A stretch of 64,000 nucleotides of DNA from an uncultured Verrucomicrobiales bacterium (GTDB lineage Bacteria > Verrucomicrobiota > Verrucomicrobiia > Verrucomicrobiales > Akkermansiaceae), in the NCBI GenBank assembly GCA_947039485.1, contig CAMQZC010000004.1:1-64000 (forward strand). The letters run 5' to 3'. A program made the position numbers and the translations under genes. Positions 1-8,969 of the stretch are shown here, piece after piece (position 1 is the stretch's first letter; each line of letters opens with the position of its first letter). The notes under the pieces are model-generated. The model was given only the letters and a program-made list of their open reading frames with translations, was not told the DNA's origin and searched no databases.

Positions 1-1727
1 TGGTCTTGCTTGTCTTGCTGGTCTTGCTTGTCTTGCTGGTCTTGCTTGTCTTGCTGGTCTTGCTTGTCTTGCTTGTCTTGCTTGTCCTGCTGGTCTTGCT
101 TGTCCTGCTTGTCCTGCTTGTCTTGCTGGTCCTGCTTGTCCTGCTGGTCCTGCTGGTCCTGCTGGTCCTGCTGTTTTTTCAATCGCTCAATTTCTTCTTC
201 TATTTTTTTAGAGAATTCTTGGAGCTTCTTCTTGTTAGCTTGGCTTTGTTTGAGCTTGGGATTGAGTTGATTGGCTTCGTCAAAGATTCCAATATCAGAC
301 TTGATGAGAGGGAGCATGTGCTCGAGTTCCTCGATGCTGGGATGCTTGGGTGCTGCTGCGACATTGATTCCCTCGCTCTCGGGCTGGTAGAGTTTGCGAA
401 GTTTTTCGATGTGCTGTTGACTGTTGATGATTCCGAGTTGGTACTTGGCGGCGGCTTGCAGCTGGGACTTCTCAGATAGCAGGGCTAGGGAGTAGGCTTC
501 TTTAGCCTTGGCAATTTGCTGATTTTGCTGGTAGAGGCTGCCGAGTTGGAAGTTGAGTACGGCATCGTTTTTGTGATCAGGCTCAAGGAGCTGGAGCTTT
601 TCGATCTGCTCGATAGCAGCGGCTTCCTTGTTTGTGCTGCTCTGTTGATTGAGGATGTCTCTGTTGCTTGCTTCGGCTTGGCTGCTGAGACCGAGCAGGG
701 CGAGGGCGAGTAGGTGGCTGCGTTTGAACTTGGCGCTCCGCCAGTCACTACCCAACAGGAGGCTGAGTTTGAGGGCGAGCACGGCGAGTAGAACGAAGTA
801 AAAGAAGAGGTCGTTGGGCTGTTTGCCAAAGGCGTGGCTGTCCTCGTGGGCATCGATGTCAGCGACGGCTCGCTTGGCAAAGCGGCTGAGGTCGACGCCA
901 CTACTCATGATAATGAAGTCCCCGCCTGTAGCCTTTGCAAATTCGCTCAGGGCAGGGATGTTGAGCTTGCTAATGACGTGCTTGCCCTGCGCGTCTTGAT
1001 AGAGCCCGTTCTCCCCATTCTTATCGGGGATGGGGGCACCAATTTCGCTGCCGATGCCGACGGTGATGACGAGGACTTTGTTTTTCTGGGCTTTTTGGGC
1101 GGTTGTTAAGGAGGATCCAACGGTGTCTTCTCCGTCGCTGAGCAGGACGAGGGCGTTGCTGCCCTGCGCATCGCTGCGCTTGAAGTCGATGAGGGCTTTT
1201 TCCAGCACGCGGCCGAAGTTGGTGCCTCCGTAGGGAGCCCAGTCGCTTTGAATATGGGCGATGGTCTCCTTGAGGGCGCGGTGGTCGTAGGTGAGGGGGA
1301 CGATGAGGTCAGCATCACCAGCAAAGATGATGAGCCCTATCTTGTCGGCTGGCAGGGCGTCGATGAGCTCATAGGCGGCAGCGCGGGCTTCCTCTAGGCG
1401 TGAGGGCTTGACGTCATCGGTCTGCATGGAGCGCGAGACGTCGATGGCGATGATGAGGTTGCGGCTCAGCACGCGGCTTTCTTGATCACTGTAGCCGTTG
1501 ATGGGGCGAGCGAGGGCGAGGATGCCGAGGCCGAGGGCGAGCAGGGCGAAGCTGGGTGGCAGGATGCTCTTCCAGCTGGGTCGTCGGCGCAGGAGCTCTT
1601 TCTCATACTGTTTTGAGACGAGGAGTCTCCAACCACGTGAGGCGCGGTGGTGCTGGCTGATGGCGATGACCGCCAGCAGGAGGGGGATGAGTAGGAGTAG
1701 CAGGTAACTGGGATGCAGCAATGTCAT
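1..1727 (-). CDS. BatB-type VWA protein fused to TPR region (3' end off window)
   Basis: I translated this frame by hand; it is open from ATG at 1727 to the window edge with no stop, so the gene is partial. Residues 4-23 and 58-73 are membrane segments, followed by a von Willebrand A domain with a MIDAS motif DVSRS (Asp96) and a SDGED strand. A third membrane segment lies near residue 310. Next come about 100 TPR-like residues (LNFQLGSLYQQ, AAKYQLGI), a Lys/Glu-rich coiled stretch and a tract of 19 [QK]-Q-D tripeptides reaching the edge. This matches BatB joined to BatC, part of the Bat (aerotolerance-type) envelope complexes driven by MoxR ATPases. It starts 13 bp after the batA stop and is the fourth gene of the operon. 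The exact role of Bat proteins is unsettled. Confidence 0.85.
   Translation of the reverse strand, partial: MTLLHPSYLLLLLIPLLLAVIAISQHHRASRGWRLLVSKQYEKELLRRRPSWKSILPPSFALLALGLGILALARPINGYSDQESRVLSRNLIIAIDVSRSMQTDDVKPSRLEEARAAAYELIDALPADKIGLIIFAGDADLIVPLTYDHRALKETIAHIQSDWAPYGGTNFGRVLEKALIDFKRSDAQGSNALVLLSDGEDTVGSSLTTAQKAQKNKVLVITVGIGSEIGAPIPDKNGENGLYQDAQGKHVISKLNIPALSEFAKATGGDFIIMSSGVDLSRFAKRAVADIDAHEDSHAFGKQPNDLFFYFVLLAVLALKLSLLLGSDWRSAKFKRSHLLALALLGLSSQAEASNRDILNQQSSTNKEAAAIEQIEKLQLLEPDHKNDAVLNFQLGSLYQQNQQIAKAKEAYSLALLSEKSQLQAAAKYQLGIINSQQHIEKLRKLYQPESEGINVAAAPKHPSIEELEHMLPLIKSDIGIFDEANQLNPKLKQSQANKKKLQEFSKKIEEEIERLKKQQDQQDQQDQQDKQDQQDKQDKQDKQDQQDKQDKQDKQDQQDKQDQQDKQDQQDKQD
3..173. repeat. 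19-copy 9-bp minisatellite coding [QK]-Q-D
   Basis: Nineteen consecutive 9-mers of the form gtcYtgctK (Y = c/t, K = t/g) run from 3 to 173 without interruption and continue to the window edge. On the minus strand each reads Gln/Lys-Gln-Asp in the BatB/BatC frame. Because the unit is 9 bp, changes in copy number keep the frame. It is not a CRISPR: there are no spacers. Confidence 0.95.
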
Positions 1728-1740
1728 GTTAAGTTTCCGC

Positions 1741-3390
1741 TTAGGGGGCTGGTTGGGGGCGAAGGTTGTTGAGAGCGAATCCGAAGCAGAGCAGGAGGCA
1801 GGCAAGGCTTAGGGGGTAGTAGTAGAGGGTCTCAAAGCTGACGAGGCTGCGCTTCTTGACCTCGCTTTTCTCAAGCTGGTCGATGGAGGAGAATGCCTTG
1901 GAGAGCTGCTGACCGCTGCTGGCGCGGAAGTAGCGCCCCTTGGACAGCATGGCTATTTTGCGCAGGCTTTTCTCATCGACGCCAGCGCTAATAACACTGC
2001 GCGAGATGCGCCCGTCTTGCTCTCCGATAGCGATGGGAAAGATACGGATGCCTAGCGTTGCGGCTTGTTTGGCGGCCTCGATGGGAGAGATGCTGCCCAT
2101 GTTGCTTTGTCCATCTGTAACGAGGATGATGACTTTGGATTTGGTCTCTTTACGCTCCTCAAGTCGGAGCGCGGCTGCGGCGATGGCAGAGCCAATGGCT
2201 GTGCCATGCTCGTTGATATAGCCCCTGCGCCCAGAGTGGGGATCCTCAAGGTAGAACTCGTTGATGATGTGAATGGCTATGGTGTGGTCGAGCGTCAGGG
2301 GGCAGCTCAGCTTGGTCTTGCCTGCAAAGGCGACAACGCCGATACGGTCGTTGGGACGAGCGGCGATGAATTCATTAATGACGCTCTTTGCGGCGGTGAG
2401 TCGGTCGACGCGCTGGCGCTGTAAGCGGTTGCGCGCATCTCGACTGGAGAAGACCATGTCGCGCGTCTCCATGGAGCCCGAGAGGTCACAGGCTATCATG
2501 ATGTCGATTCCGCTGACCTTCTCCTCGGTGATCTTGTGGCGCATCTGGGGCTGGGCTAGGGTAATGATGAGGGCTGCGAGCGCGAGGCAGTACAAGAGGG
2601 GGCCGAGGCGGCCTGTGAGCGTGGCTGGCACTTGGGGCTTGTCTGAGAGGAATCGCAGCCCGGGGTGGTTGATGCAGGATGATGAGCCTTGGCGGCGGCG
2701 CAGCATGAGCATGGGGATGAGTAGTAGCAGAAACCAGAGCCAATTAGCGGAGGCGAAAATGAACTCGCTCCCCCTTGCCGCATCCTCGATATTGGCTGCG
2801 GCAAGGGGGAGAAGCAGGGCATGGGTGCGGGTTTTCTTGCTGCTTGCCGCTTCCTGTTGCGCCTGCTCCGGACTCATCTCAAGGATGAGATTGCGGCTGC
2901 GCGTGAGTAGCTCATTGGCGCGTTGCTCATCATGATCGCGAGCTCCTGCATACTTGAGCTCTGCGAGATGATCCAGTAAGCTGTGCATGGCGTACTGCTG
3001 CTTGGGGGGGAGGGCGGAGAGGGAGTCGATGCGCTGGCTAAACTCCTGATGGGTCTCAAAGAGCGCGGGGTCCTGCGTCTGACCTGCGATGAATTGACGC
3101 ATAATCATGGAGAGGGTGATGCTGAACTCCTGCATATGAATCTCTTGATGCCTGAGCTTGTCAAGGGCGGTAAGGGCGATTTGCTTGGATGTGGGCGGAG
3201 GAACGACGCTTTTCTTGCGGTAGGCAAGGTAGAGGATGAGCATGAGCAGTACCAGCAGTACCAGCAGTAGCGCGCTGGCTCCTGCGATCATCAAGGGTGT
3301 CCAAAAGAGCTCTGGCATGAAGTTGCTAGGCTCGATGTTGTTCTCAAGCTGAGGGATCTGCTCAAGGAGGGTTGTGGGGGATGGCGTCAT
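1741..3390 (-). CDS. batA: BatA-type VWA protein with N-terminal DUF4381-like module
   Basis: 549 aa. Residues 31-57 form one membrane segment followed by basic RKK and a Pro-rich hinge, then a helical region (TALDKLRHQE...) resembling DUF4381, a module usually encoded separately beside batA. Near residue 220 a second membrane start (FIFASANWLWFLLLL) opens a normal BatA: two membrane segments, a VWA domain with MIDAS motif DLSGS, the downstream VTDGQSNMG strand and a C-terminal membrane helix. So it appears to be a DUF4381-BatA fusion. VWA domains bind metal and protein partners; in Bat systems they work with MoxR chaperones at the inner membrane. Gene order moxR-DUF58-batA-batB supports this. 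Stop is TAA, 13 bp before the batB start. Confidence 0.88.
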   Translation of the reverse strand: MTPSPTTLLEQIPQLENNIEPSNFMPELFWTPLMIAGASALLLVLLVLLMLILYLAYRKKSVVPPPTSKQIALTALDKLRHQEIHMQEFSITLSMIMRQFIAGQTQDPALFETHQEFSQRIDSLSALPPKQQYAMHSLLDHLAELKYAGARDHDEQRANELLTRSRNLILEMSPEQAQQEAASSKKTRTHALLLPLAAANIEDAARGSEFIFASANWLWFLLLLIPMLMLRRRQGSSSCINHPGLRFLSDKPQVPATLTGRLGPLLYCLALAALIITLAQPQMRHKITEEKVSGIDIMIACDLSGSMETRDMVFSSRDARNRLQRQRVDRLTAAKSVINEFIAARPNDRIGVVAFAGKTKLSCPLTLDHTIAIHIINEFYLEDPHSGRRGYINEHGTAIGSAIAAAALRLEERKETKSKVIILVTDGQSNMGSISPIEAAKQAATLGIRIFPIAIGEQDGRISRSVISAGVDEKSLRKIAMLSKGRYFRASSGQQLSKAFSSIDQLEKSEVKKRSLVSFETLYYYPLSLACLLLCFGFALNNLRPQPAP

Positions 3391-3406
3391 GGACTCAAAT
3401 GGATTT

Positions 3407-4300
3407 TCAATGACCTACTAAGCGGCTACGGCGCTGGAAGAGTCGGCCGAGGCTGGGGATAAAGTCTCCTGAGATGTTCAGGTCAATATGGTCGATTGAG
3501 AGCTGGTTGAAGCAACGTAACCAGTTTTCACGGTGTTTGTCCATACGCAGGGCGTAGGCTTCGCGCAGCTCCTCATCATCGAGTCTGGCCTCTTGTAGCT
3601 TGCCGCTCTCTGCATCGCGGAAGTAGATGCGCCCAGCCTCAGGCAGGGCGAGCTCGCAGGGGTCAGCAATGCGCAGGGCGATGAGCTCATGGCGGAAGTT
3701 GAGCTTGCCTAGTGCTCGCTTGTCAGGGTCGCTGAGGAAGTCGCTGATGAGGAATACCATGGCGCGTTTGCGCTGGGTGTGAAGGATCTCATTGGCAATG
3801 AGATCGAGGGGCTCATCTTGGCCTTCGGCAGGTGATGTGATGATTTCGCGCACGATGCGTAGGCATTGCTTGATACCCTTGGCTGGGGGGAGATAGAAGT
3901 GGGGTTTGCGACCGTAGATGAGTAGCCCTACCTTATCGCCATTCTTAGCTGCGCTGTAGGCGAGCACGGCGGCGATGCGTGCGGCGTAGTCGAGCTTGCT
4001 CTCGCTAATGCCTGCGCTGGCGTAGTTCATCGAGCCACTCGCATCAATGGCGATGAGCAGTACCTGCTCGCGCTCCTCGTGGAACTGGCGCACGTAGGCT
4101 GTGTTGCTCCGCGCGGTCACCTTCCAGTCGATGAAGCGGGGCTCATCTCCAGGCTGATACTCGCGGAAGTCGTCAAAGTCCAGCCCCTGACCACGGAAGC
4201 TAGATCGATACAGACCAGTAAAGCTGGCTGTAGATGCCTTGCGCGCCTGCAACTCAATGCGACGCACTTTTTGCATCATCTCTTGTGCCTTATCCAGCAT
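3407..4300 (-). CDS. DUF58 / VWA domain protein of the MoxR-Bat operon
   Basis: About 297 aa. The N-terminus (KVRRIELQARK), the DFREYQPGDEPRFIDWK block and the following VWA-like domain with IDASGSM are typical of DUF58 proteins, which almost always sit next to MoxR ATPases. I chose ATG at 4300 because family members begin just before KVRRIE and it leaves 19 bp after the moxR stop; the longer frame to 4354 uses TTG and would overlap moxR by 35 bp. Probably soluble: no clear membrane segment is visible. The next gene follows after 16 bp, consistent with one transcript. Confidence 0.88.
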   Translation of the reverse strand: MLDKAQEMMQKVRRIELQARKASTASFTGLYRSSFRGQGLDFDDFREYQPGDEPRFIDWKVTARSNTAYVRQFHEEREQVLLIAIDASGSMNYASAGISESKLDYAARIAAVLAYSAAKNGDKVGLLIYGRKPHFYLPPAKGIKQCLRIVREIITSPAEGQDEPLDLIANEILHTQRKRAMVFLISDFLSDPDKRALGKLNFRHELIALRIADPCELALPEAGRIYFRDAESGKLQEARLDDEELREAYALRMDKHRENWLRCFNQLSIDHIDLNISGDFIPSLGRLFQRRSRLVGH

Positions 4301-4319
4301 CGTTAAGTTGGGCAGGTGG

Positions 4320-5303
4320 TTACGGTACTGGTACCTTGCTAAGGATGTGGTCAATCACCTGATCACTCGTTACATTGGCGGCCTCTGCCTCGTAGGAGAG
4401 CAGGATGCGGTGGCGCAGGATATCGTGCGCGAGGTCCTTGATGTCTTGAGGTGTCACGTAGCCGCGCTGGCGGGTGAAAGCGAGTGCGCGTGATGCGAGA
4501 GCTAGATTGATGGTTGCGCGTGGGGATGCGCCAGCGCGTACCATGCCCTCTAGCGTGCGATCTACCTTCTCAGGTGTGCGCGTTGCGCGGACGAGGTCGA
4601 CAATGTAGTGCTCGACGGCAGGGTCGATATAGATTTGATTCATCAGCGCACGTGACTCCTCGAGCTCCTCAATGGTGACAACTTGGCTGGTCTCAGGGGC
4701 AGGGGCGGTGCTGCTCATCATCGAGAGTACGCGTAGTTCCTCGTCGCGGCTGGGGTAATCCACCATGAGCTTGAAGAGGAATCGGTCGAGTTGAGCCTCA
4801 GGCAGCTGGTAGGTGCCCTCCTGCTCGATGGGGTTCTGCGTTGCTAGTACGAGAAAGGGGTCGGGCAGGGGGTAGCTGGTCTCGCCCAGCGTGACTTGCC
4901 GCTCTTGCATCGCCTCTAGCAGCGCGCTCTGAACCTTGGCTGGGGCGCGGTTAATCTCATCGGCAAGGATGAGGTTGGCAAAGACAGGCCCCTTCTTCGC
5001 GCTGAAGTTGCGCTCATCGGGGTTGTAAATCATCGTGCCCAGCAGGTCAGCTGGCAGTAGATCGGGGGTGAACTGGATGCGGGAGAATGCTGCATGTAGC
5101 GTGCCAGATAGAGCCTTGACCGATAGCGTCTTGGCAAGACCGGGAACACCCTCAAGGAGGACGTGACCCTTGCAGAGTAGGCTGATGACAAGTCGATTGA
5201 CGAGGTCCTGCTGCCCGACGATCACCTTGGCCATCTCCATGCGGAGAGCTGTGATCCAGGCAGACTTTTGTGCAATTTGCTCGTTAAATTCCTGTGTGTT
5301 CAT
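4320..5303 (-). CDS. MoxR family AAA+ ATPase
   Basis: 327 aa. Walker A GVPGLAKT lies at residues 52-59, Walker B is LILADEINR, followed by a sensor region ATQNPIEQEGTYQLPEAQLDRF and a C-terminal lid with SPRATINLA. MoxR ATPases act as chaperones that activate VWA-domain proteins; the three VWA genes downstream are the likely clients. It is the first gene of the four-gene operon. The 106 bp between it and mutS contains its presumed promoter, which I could not define. Confidence 0.95.
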   Translation of the reverse strand: MNTQEFNEQIAQKSAWITALRMEMAKVIVGQQDLVNRLVISLLCKGHVLLEGVPGLAKTLSVKALSGTLHAAFSRIQFTPDLLPADLLGTMIYNPDERNFSAKKGPVFANLILADEINRAPAKVQSALLEAMQERQVTLGETSYPLPDPFLVLATQNPIEQEGTYQLPEAQLDRFLFKLMVDYPSRDEELRVLSMMSSTAPAPETSQVVTIEELEESRALMNQIYIDPAVEHYIVDLVRATRTPEKVDRTLEGMVRAGASPRATINLALASRALAFTRQRGYVTPQDIKDLAHDILRHRILLSYEAEAANVTSDQVIDHILSKVPVP

Positions 5304-5409
5304 GATACTTGAATGACTCTATATTAGCCTTTCAGGTGGCACAGCGCAAGCATCTTCTGAGGCAATGAGCCCACATGACAAAAACAGTTAAGGGAGGAGG
5401 GCTGGAGCA

Positions 5410-7911
5410 TCAATCATCCAAGATTTCAAACATGTCCATTTGTAGCATATCGGCGGCCTCTACCGCATGGGGCAGTCCGCGCTTGCGGTGAGCTCGTCGC
5501 TGCTCCTTGGCGTCACGTGCCGCAGAGGAAAGCTCTAAATGGGTCAAGATCTCTTTGGCTCGATTAATGATAGCTGGGGGAAGTCCTGCGAGGCGAGCCA
5601 CTGCGATCCCATAGGACTTGTCTGCTGGACCTGGCAGTACCTTGCGCAGGAAGACAATCTCATCACGCCACTCGCGTACCTCCACATGCCAGTTGCACAC
5701 GCCCTGATGCGTATGCTCCAGATCCACCATCTCATGGTAATGCGTCGCAAACATGGTGCGCGCCGCTGTCACGTCGTGCAGGTGCTCCGCCACCGCCCAT
5801 GCGATGGAGAGTCCGTCAAATGTGGCTGTGCCGCGCCCAATCTCATCGAGAATGATCAGCGATCTCTCTGTGGCGTTGTTGATGATGAGCGCGGTCTCGC
5901 TCATCTCGACCATGAAGGTTGACTGCCCACTAGCGATGTCGTCACTCGCGCCGACGCGGCAGAAGATGCGATCCACGAGCCCGATACGCGCTGAGTCCGC
6001 TGGGACAAAGGAGCCTATCTGCGCCATGAGCACGATGAGTGCTACCTGACGGATGTAGGTGCTCTTGCCCGCCATATTGGGGCCTGTGAGGATGAGCACG
6101 CGCTGCTGCTGCTGCTCCATCTCTGTGTCATTGGGCACAAAGGAGATGTCGGTCTGCACCTGCTCGATGACGGGATGTCGCCCATTGACAATTTGGATGT
6201 CTCCGCTCTCATTGAGCTCGGGTCGGCAGTAGTTGTAGCGGCGCGCTACCTCTGCCAGTCCCAGCAGGACATCAAGCTGAGCCAAGGCTGCCGAGCAGCG
6301 TTGGATAGCATCAATGTAGCTGCTGATCTCGGCGCGCAGCTCACAAAATATCTCATACTCTAGCTGGCGTGATCGCTCATCAGCTCCGAGGATGGTGCCC
6401 TCCATCTGCTTGAGCTCATCGGTCACGTAGCGCTCGGCATTTGCCAGCGTCTGCTTGCGCGTGTAGTGCTCGGGTACCTTGCTGATGTTGGCCTTGGTCA
6501 CCTCTAAATAGTAGCCAAAGACGTTGTTGTAGCGTATCTTGAGGGAGTCAATCCCTGTTGCCGTGCGCTCCCTCGCCTCCATGGCGGCGAGCCATTGCTT
6601 GCCCTCACGGCTTGCAGAGCGCAGCTCATCGAGGCGTGCATCATAGCCATCAGCTATCATGCCCCCTTCCTTGATTGTGACTGGAGGCTCATCAGCTAGG
6701 GCTGAGAGCAGTAGCGCGGAGAGCCCTGCAAAATCACCTAAGCAGCCCCGAATGTTTTGAAAGTGAGTCTTCAAACGCCCAAAGACCTCTAGATCGGCAT
6801 CCACATTGGGCAGCTGAGCCAGTGACATTCCCAGCGAGAGCAGGTCACGAGCATTGCCAGCCGCCTGCGAGAGGCGGGAGGAGAGCCGCTCCATATCGCG
6901 TACTGAGCGCAGCGACTCTCGCAGCTTGCTCATCATGAAGGGCTCGGTCAAGAATGCCTCAATCATATCTTGGCGACGATTCAACTCCGTCAAGTCATCC
7001 ACAGGGTGCAGCAGCCACTCACGTAGCAGGCGTGCTCCCATCGGGGTTGAGGTCTCATCAAGCGCGCCCAGCAGCGTGTGTGAGCGTCCGCCACGTGCAT
7101 CAATCAAATCTAAGTTGCGGCGACTCGCTGCATCAATGAGGACGATCCCATGAGTTGAGAGGCGCGAGAGCGTGCGCAGGTGATCCGTGGAGCGACGAAG
7201 TTGGTGCTTCAAATAATGTAAAATGGCCGCAGCCGCGCCCAGCGAAGCCGACATGTCCGCACAGCCAAAGCCCTCCAGCGAATGCACGCGGAAATGACTC
7301 TGAAGCGCCAGCCTCGCGGGACCTGGGAGGAAGGCGTAGCCATCATAATACAGCGTTAAGGGCAGCGATGGGAAATCTTCGCGCTGCTCATCACTGATGA
7401 GCAACTCGCGAGGCTGAAGCCTCGCAATCTCATCGGTTAGCAAATCAGCAGAGGAAAACTCAGCTAGAGAAAACTCCCCCGTCGTATGATCCGCCACGGC
7501 AAGTCCCCATATTTTTTTATGGCGATAGCATGCTGCGAGATAGTGGTGCTCATCGGAGAGCATTTGGTTGAACTCAGAGACCGTGGATGCAGAAATCACG
7601 CGTGCAATCTCACGCTCGACCAGCTTTCCGGGGATGGGGGTTGACACCTGCTCAGCAATTGCCACGCGCTTACCCATCTTCACCGCCTGTGCTATATAGC
7701 CCTCGGCTGCGTGATAGGGTACACCGCACATTGGTATGGTCTGCCTCTTGGTCAGTGTGATGCCAAGCAGGGAGGAGGCTATCTGAGCGTCCTCAAAGAA
7801 CATCTCATAAAAATCACCGAGGCGGAAAAAGAGTAAGACATCTTCGGGCAGTGACTGCTTCATACGCAGATACTGCTCCATCATCGGACTCACTTTGGGG
7901 GCTTCTGACAT
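5410..7911 (-). CDS. mutS: DNA mismatch repair protein MutS
   Basis: 833 aa, normal length for bacterial MutS. The mismatch-binding domain I starts with the LGDFYEMF motif (intercalating Phe and Glu). Connector, lever and clamp regions follow, then the ABC-type ATPase with Walker A GPNMAGKST near residue 610, the signature STFMVEM, Walker B LIILDEIGRG and the ATHYHEM His-loop. The C-terminus has the helical dimerisation region and a short tail. It recognises mismatches and small loops and recruits MutL. No damage is visible, so the many small deletions elsewhere in the window are not explained by loss of this gene. Confidence 0.98.
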   Translation of the reverse strand: MSEAPKVSPMMEQYLRMKQSLPEDVLLFFRLGDFYEMFFEDAQIASSLLGITLTKRQTIPMCGVPYHAAEGYIAQAVKMGKRVAIAEQVSTPIPGKLVEREIARVISASTVSEFNQMLSDEHHYLAACYRHKKIWGLAVADHTTGEFSLAEFSSADLLTDEIARLQPRELLISDEQREDFPSLPLTLYYDGYAFLPGPARLALQSHFRVHSLEGFGCADMSASLGAAAAILHYLKHQLRRSTDHLRTLSRLSTHGIVLIDAASRRNLDLIDARGGRSHTLLGALDETSTPMGARLLREWLLHPVDDLTELNRRQDMIEAFLTEPFMMSKLRESLRSVRDMERLSSRLSQAAGNARDLLSLGMSLAQLPNVDADLEVFGRLKTHFQNIRGCLGDFAGLSALLLSALADEPPVTIKEGGMIADGYDARLDELRSASREGKQWLAAMEARERTATGIDSLKIRYNNVFGYYLEVTKANISKVPEHYTRKQTLANAERYVTDELKQMEGTILGADERSRQLEYEIFCELRAEISSYIDAIQRCSAALAQLDVLLGLAEVARRYNYCRPELNESGDIQIVNGRHPVIEQVQTDISFVPNDTEMEQQQQRVLILTGPNMAGKSTYIRQVALIVLMAQIGSFVPADSARIGLVDRIFCRVGASDDIASGQSTFMVEMSETALIINNATERSLIILDEIGRGTATFDGLSIAWAVAEHLHDVTAARTMFATHYHEMVDLEHTHQGVCNWHVEVREWRDEIVFLRKVLPGPADKSYGIAVARLAGLPPAIINRAKEILTHLELSSAARDAKEQRRAHRKRGLPHAVEAADMLQMDMFEILDD

Positions 7912-8061
7912 GAGATTTGGGGGGGATGTAGCTAGTCTACCATAAAAGAGCCGCTAGCCGCAAGATATTTAGCTGGCAGTAACCCCAGCGCATCTTGAAT
8001 CAAGAATCTAGTCTTGAGTTGTCTTCTTTCCTCCCACGGACGAGGCCAGAAAAGAAAGGGC

Positions 8062-8089
8062 TTGCAAAGTCTAAACGAATGGCTAATAT
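8062..8089 (+). promoter_or_regulatory. candidate sigma-70 promoter for the ABM gene
   Basis: TTGCAA at 8062-8067 and TAATAT at 8084-8089 with a 16-bp spacer, about 90 bp upstream of the start at 8180. Pattern match only. Confidence 0.4.
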
Positions 8090-8179
8090 GAAATTTATCC
8101 ATATCCTCCTTCTCTTTTATCTTAATAAGATGACATGGTTAGAATGAAAATAGAAAAAGATTAAAAGAAATAATATGAA

Positions 8180-8509
8180 ATGAGCAAAATAATTGTGCTA
8201 TTTGAAGTAACGCCTACCAAGGAAGGCATGAAACGATATCTTGAATTAGCCGCGCAGTTGAAGCCTATGCTTTCTGGCTTTGACGGGTTTATATCGGCAG
8301 AGCGTTTCCAAAGTTTGACAGAGGAGGGAAAGTTGCTTTCTATGAATATTTGGGAAAATGAAGAATCCGTCACAAAGTGGCGAAATATCTTAGAGCACAG
8401 AATGAGCCAAAAAGAAGGTAAAGATCAATTGTTTGAAAGTTATAAAATCACGGTAGCTCAATCGGTAAGAGAATATACAAGTGATGATCGGAAAAATGCC
8501 CCATTGTAA
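8180..8509 (+). CDS. antibiotic-biosynthesis-monooxygenase (ABM) fold protein
   Basis: 109 aa. The alternation FEVTPTKEGMKRYLELAAQLKPML-like helix, GFISAERFQS strand and LLSMNIWENEESVTKWR segment is the ferredoxin-like dimeric alpha/beta barrel of the ABM family. Members include quinol monooxygenases, haem-degrading enzymes and many proteins of unknown function. No cofactor residue can be assigned with confidence. It stands alone between divergent mutS and the tRNA-Asp; its base composition is more AT-rich than its neighbours. The perfect hairpin at 8636-8670 could end it as well as the tRNA. Confidence 0.75.
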   Translation: MSKIIVLFEVTPTKEGMKRYLELAAQLKPMLSGFDGFISAERFQSLTEEGKLLSMNIWENEESVTKWRNILEHRMSQKEGKDQLFESYKITVAQSVREYTSDDRKNAPL

Positions 8510-8631
8510 TCTGCGGCTCTTGTAGGGGGAGGGGTTATTCCTGTCATTGTTGAAGAGCAAAAGTCGACATAACCAGGTGATGAAATTATCGTGTTGCTAA
8601 ATTAGCCTATGTCATCGGACAGAGTTGAGAA

Positions 8632-8670
8632 AACAAAAGAGGAGGTCATTGAAACAATGACCTCCTCTTT
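8632..8670 (-). terminator. rho-independent terminator after tRNA-Asp
   Basis: Perfect 16-bp stem (8636-8651 with 8655-8670) and a 3-nt loop. On the minus strand it is followed by TTTTGTTTT, immediately downstream of the tRNA-Asp 3' end. In the other direction it could also stop the ABM transcript. Confidence 0.85.
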
Positions 8671-8671
8671 C

Positions 8672-8746
8672 CGAAGCGGACGGGGCTCGAACCCGCGACC
8701 CCCAGCGTGACAGGCTGGTGCTCTAACCAAACTGAGCTACCACTCC
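8672..8746 (-). tRNA. tRNA-Asp (GTC)
   Basis: Cloverleaf read on the minus strand: acceptor GGAGTGG pairs with CCGCTTC (one G-T), D-arm GCTC...GAGC, anticodon stem CCAGC/GCTGG around loop CTGTCAC giving anticodon GTC, and T-arm GCGGG-TTCGAGC-CCCGT. CCA is not encoded. Confidence 0.96.
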
Positions 8747-8838
8747 TTTGTGATTGGGGAAATCTCTGCAATGCATCAACTTCTCCGATCACTCCTTGAT
8801 GGAGTTGCAACCTGTAGTTACCTACATGCTGCGGGGGG

Positions 8839-8867
8839 ATTATAGCGACTGATGGGTATGAGCGCAA
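8839..8867 (-). promoter_or_regulatory. promoter of tRNA-Asp
   Basis: On the minus strand TTGCGC (8867-8862), a 17-bp spacer and a consensus TATAAT (8844-8839), giving a leader of roughly 85 nt before the tRNA. Confidence 0.7.
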
Positions 8868-8901
8868 GCTTTTTTTGTAGTAAACTTACAAAAAACTTAC
8901 G

Positions 8902-8940
8902 AAAAAATCCCGAGCCGGGGTGAATCAGCTCGGGATTTTA
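8902..8940 (-). terminator. terminator of the outer-membrane protein gene
   Basis: Stem of about 11 bp (AAATCCCGAGC, 8905-8915, with its complement at 8928-8938) and a run of Ts on the minus strand. It lies 30 bp beyond the stop of the gene ending at 8970. A second small palindrome, CTGCGGC-TT-GCCGCAG, sits at 8941-8956. Confidence 0.8.
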
Positions 8941-8969
8941 CTGCGGCTTGCCGCAGAAAGGGGTGTTTT

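Noticed and set aside
3-173. CRISPR array
   Set aside because: Units are contiguous 9-mers without spacers and encode protein.
6-479. Plus-strand Leu/Val-rich 157-aa open frame
   Set aside because: It is the reverse reading of the [QK]QD repeat of the BatB/BatC gene, which is open on the other strand with clear VWA and TPR sequence.
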